Of a DNA stretch of 14,118 nt, positions 13,642-14,118 are shown piece after piece (the stretch's first letter is position 1; each line of letters opens with the position of its first letter). The stretch is from contig CAZBXI010000039.1 in NCBI GenBank assembly GCA_964496035.1, forward strand, positions 1-14,118, given 5' to 3'. Below the pieces are notes generated by a model. It was not told where the DNA came from and made no database searches. It saw only the letters and a program-made list of their open reading frames with translations. Position numbers and translations under genes: made by a program. This DNA is from EX4484-217-1 sp964496035. Lineage in GTDB: Archaea; Thermoproteota; Thermoprotei_A; EX4484-217-1.

Positions 13642-14118
13642 TTAAGTGAGCGCTATTACAGGGTTTACTAATTTATATCTTTTAGAATCTATTAAACCCT
13701 TATCTGTTAAGCCTAGTTCAGGTACCGTAGGCAAGGTTATGAATGATAACTGCATAAAGGGTTTTTCAAGGGAGCAGCCTAAACTATGTGCAGCTCTATT
13801 TACCTTATGCATTTTCTTAATAACAGTGCTTGCTTTCTTTGTGGAAATTAGGCCTGCAATCGGTAGAGGGAGTTTCGCTAAGACCTTGCGTTTACTTACT
13901 ACGATAAATCCTCCGCCCATTTTCTCTAATTCTTTAACTGCAAAGAACATGTCGTTAGCATTATCACCTACAACAACTACGTTATGATGATCATGTGCCA
14001 CGGTAGAACCTATAGCTCCGTTTTTAATACCGAATCCTTTAACAAAGGACTTGCCTACGTTCTTTAATCCCTTATGTCTCTCAACAACAGCTATATGAAG
14101 TACATCTCTTTCTACATC
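13642..14118 (-). CDS. ade: Adenine deaminase, C-terminal part
   Basis: Converts adenine to hypoxanthine and ammonia in purine salvage. The minus-strand frame is open from the window edge at 14118 to the stop at 13642, so only the last 158 residues are present and the start lies outside. They match the C-terminal part of Ade: VVERHKG, GKSFVKGFGIKNGAIGSTVAHDHHNVVVVGDN, then EKMGGGFIVVSKRKVLAKLPLPIAGLIS, SLGCSLEKPFMQLSFITLPTVPELGLTDKGLID. The GTG at 14001 (the V of STVAHDHHN) is internal and not a start. The end is followed by a promoter-like AT-rich stretch, with T-runs that may help end transcription. Nothing suggests damage in the visible part. Confidence 0.94.
   Translation of the reverse strand, partial: DVERDVLHIAVVERHKGLKNVGKSFVKGFGIKNGAIGSTVAHDHHNVVVVGDNANDMFFAVKELEKMGGGFIVVSKRKVLAKLPLPIAGLISTKKASTVIKKMHKVNRAAHSLGCSLEKPFMQLSFITLPTVPELGLTDKGLIDSKRYKLVNPVIALT

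Overview
The window is an AT-rich piece of an archaeal chromosome. The signs are archaeal/eukaryotic-type ribosomal proteins in S10/spc cluster order, the RNase P/POP4-like subunit between uL29 and uS17, a sliding clamp of PCNA type, GGTG-type ribosome binding sites, TATA-like promoters, and a probable C/D box guide RNA. The ribosomal proteins and the archaeal form of IleRS suggest a thermophilic crenarchaeal (Thermoproteota) lineage. That assignment is an inference; no marker here fixes the genus.

Layout. Positions 1-2567 (minus strand) hold a tight ribosomal operon read right to left: uL22, uS3, uL29, Rpp29, uS17, uL14, then the start of uL24, which leaves the window. Positions 2568-3709 hold an interruption where uL2 and uS19 would normally lie: an oppositely oriented membrane-anchored secreted protein and an 80-residue protein of unknown function whose start codon sits inside a perfect 15-bp hairpin. 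Positions 3743-5849 (minus) carry uL3, uL4 and uL23. Positions 5850-7144 are a second interruption, between uL3 and its usual upstream partner. It holds a structured intergenic stretch, an isoprenylcysteine-methyltransferase-like membrane protein and the decayed remnant of a soluble methyltransferase. Positions 7145-8196 (minus) hold the SPOUT RNA methyltransferase usually found beside uL3, preceded by a tiny lysine-rich gene that is easy to miss. Positions 8285-8620 contain a candidate C/D box sRNA (plus) and a 60-residue basic single-helix protein (minus). Positions 8621-12131 (plus) hold an 84-residue unknown protein and isoleucyl-tRNA synthetase. Positions 12136-14118 (minus) hold PCNA, a winged-helix PD-(D/E)xK nuclease-like protein and the C-terminal part of adenine deaminase.

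Most of the window serves ribosome construction and translation: ribosomal proteins, an RNase P subunit, a putative rRNA methyltransferase, a putative rRNA methylation guide RNA and a tRNA synthetase. PCNA and the nuclease-like gene form a small replication/repair-type pair. The points most worth a second look are the C/D sRNA with an apparent 23S rRNA guide, the start-codon hairpin, the absence of uL2/uS19, the unannotated 34-codon gene and the methyltransferase pseudogene.
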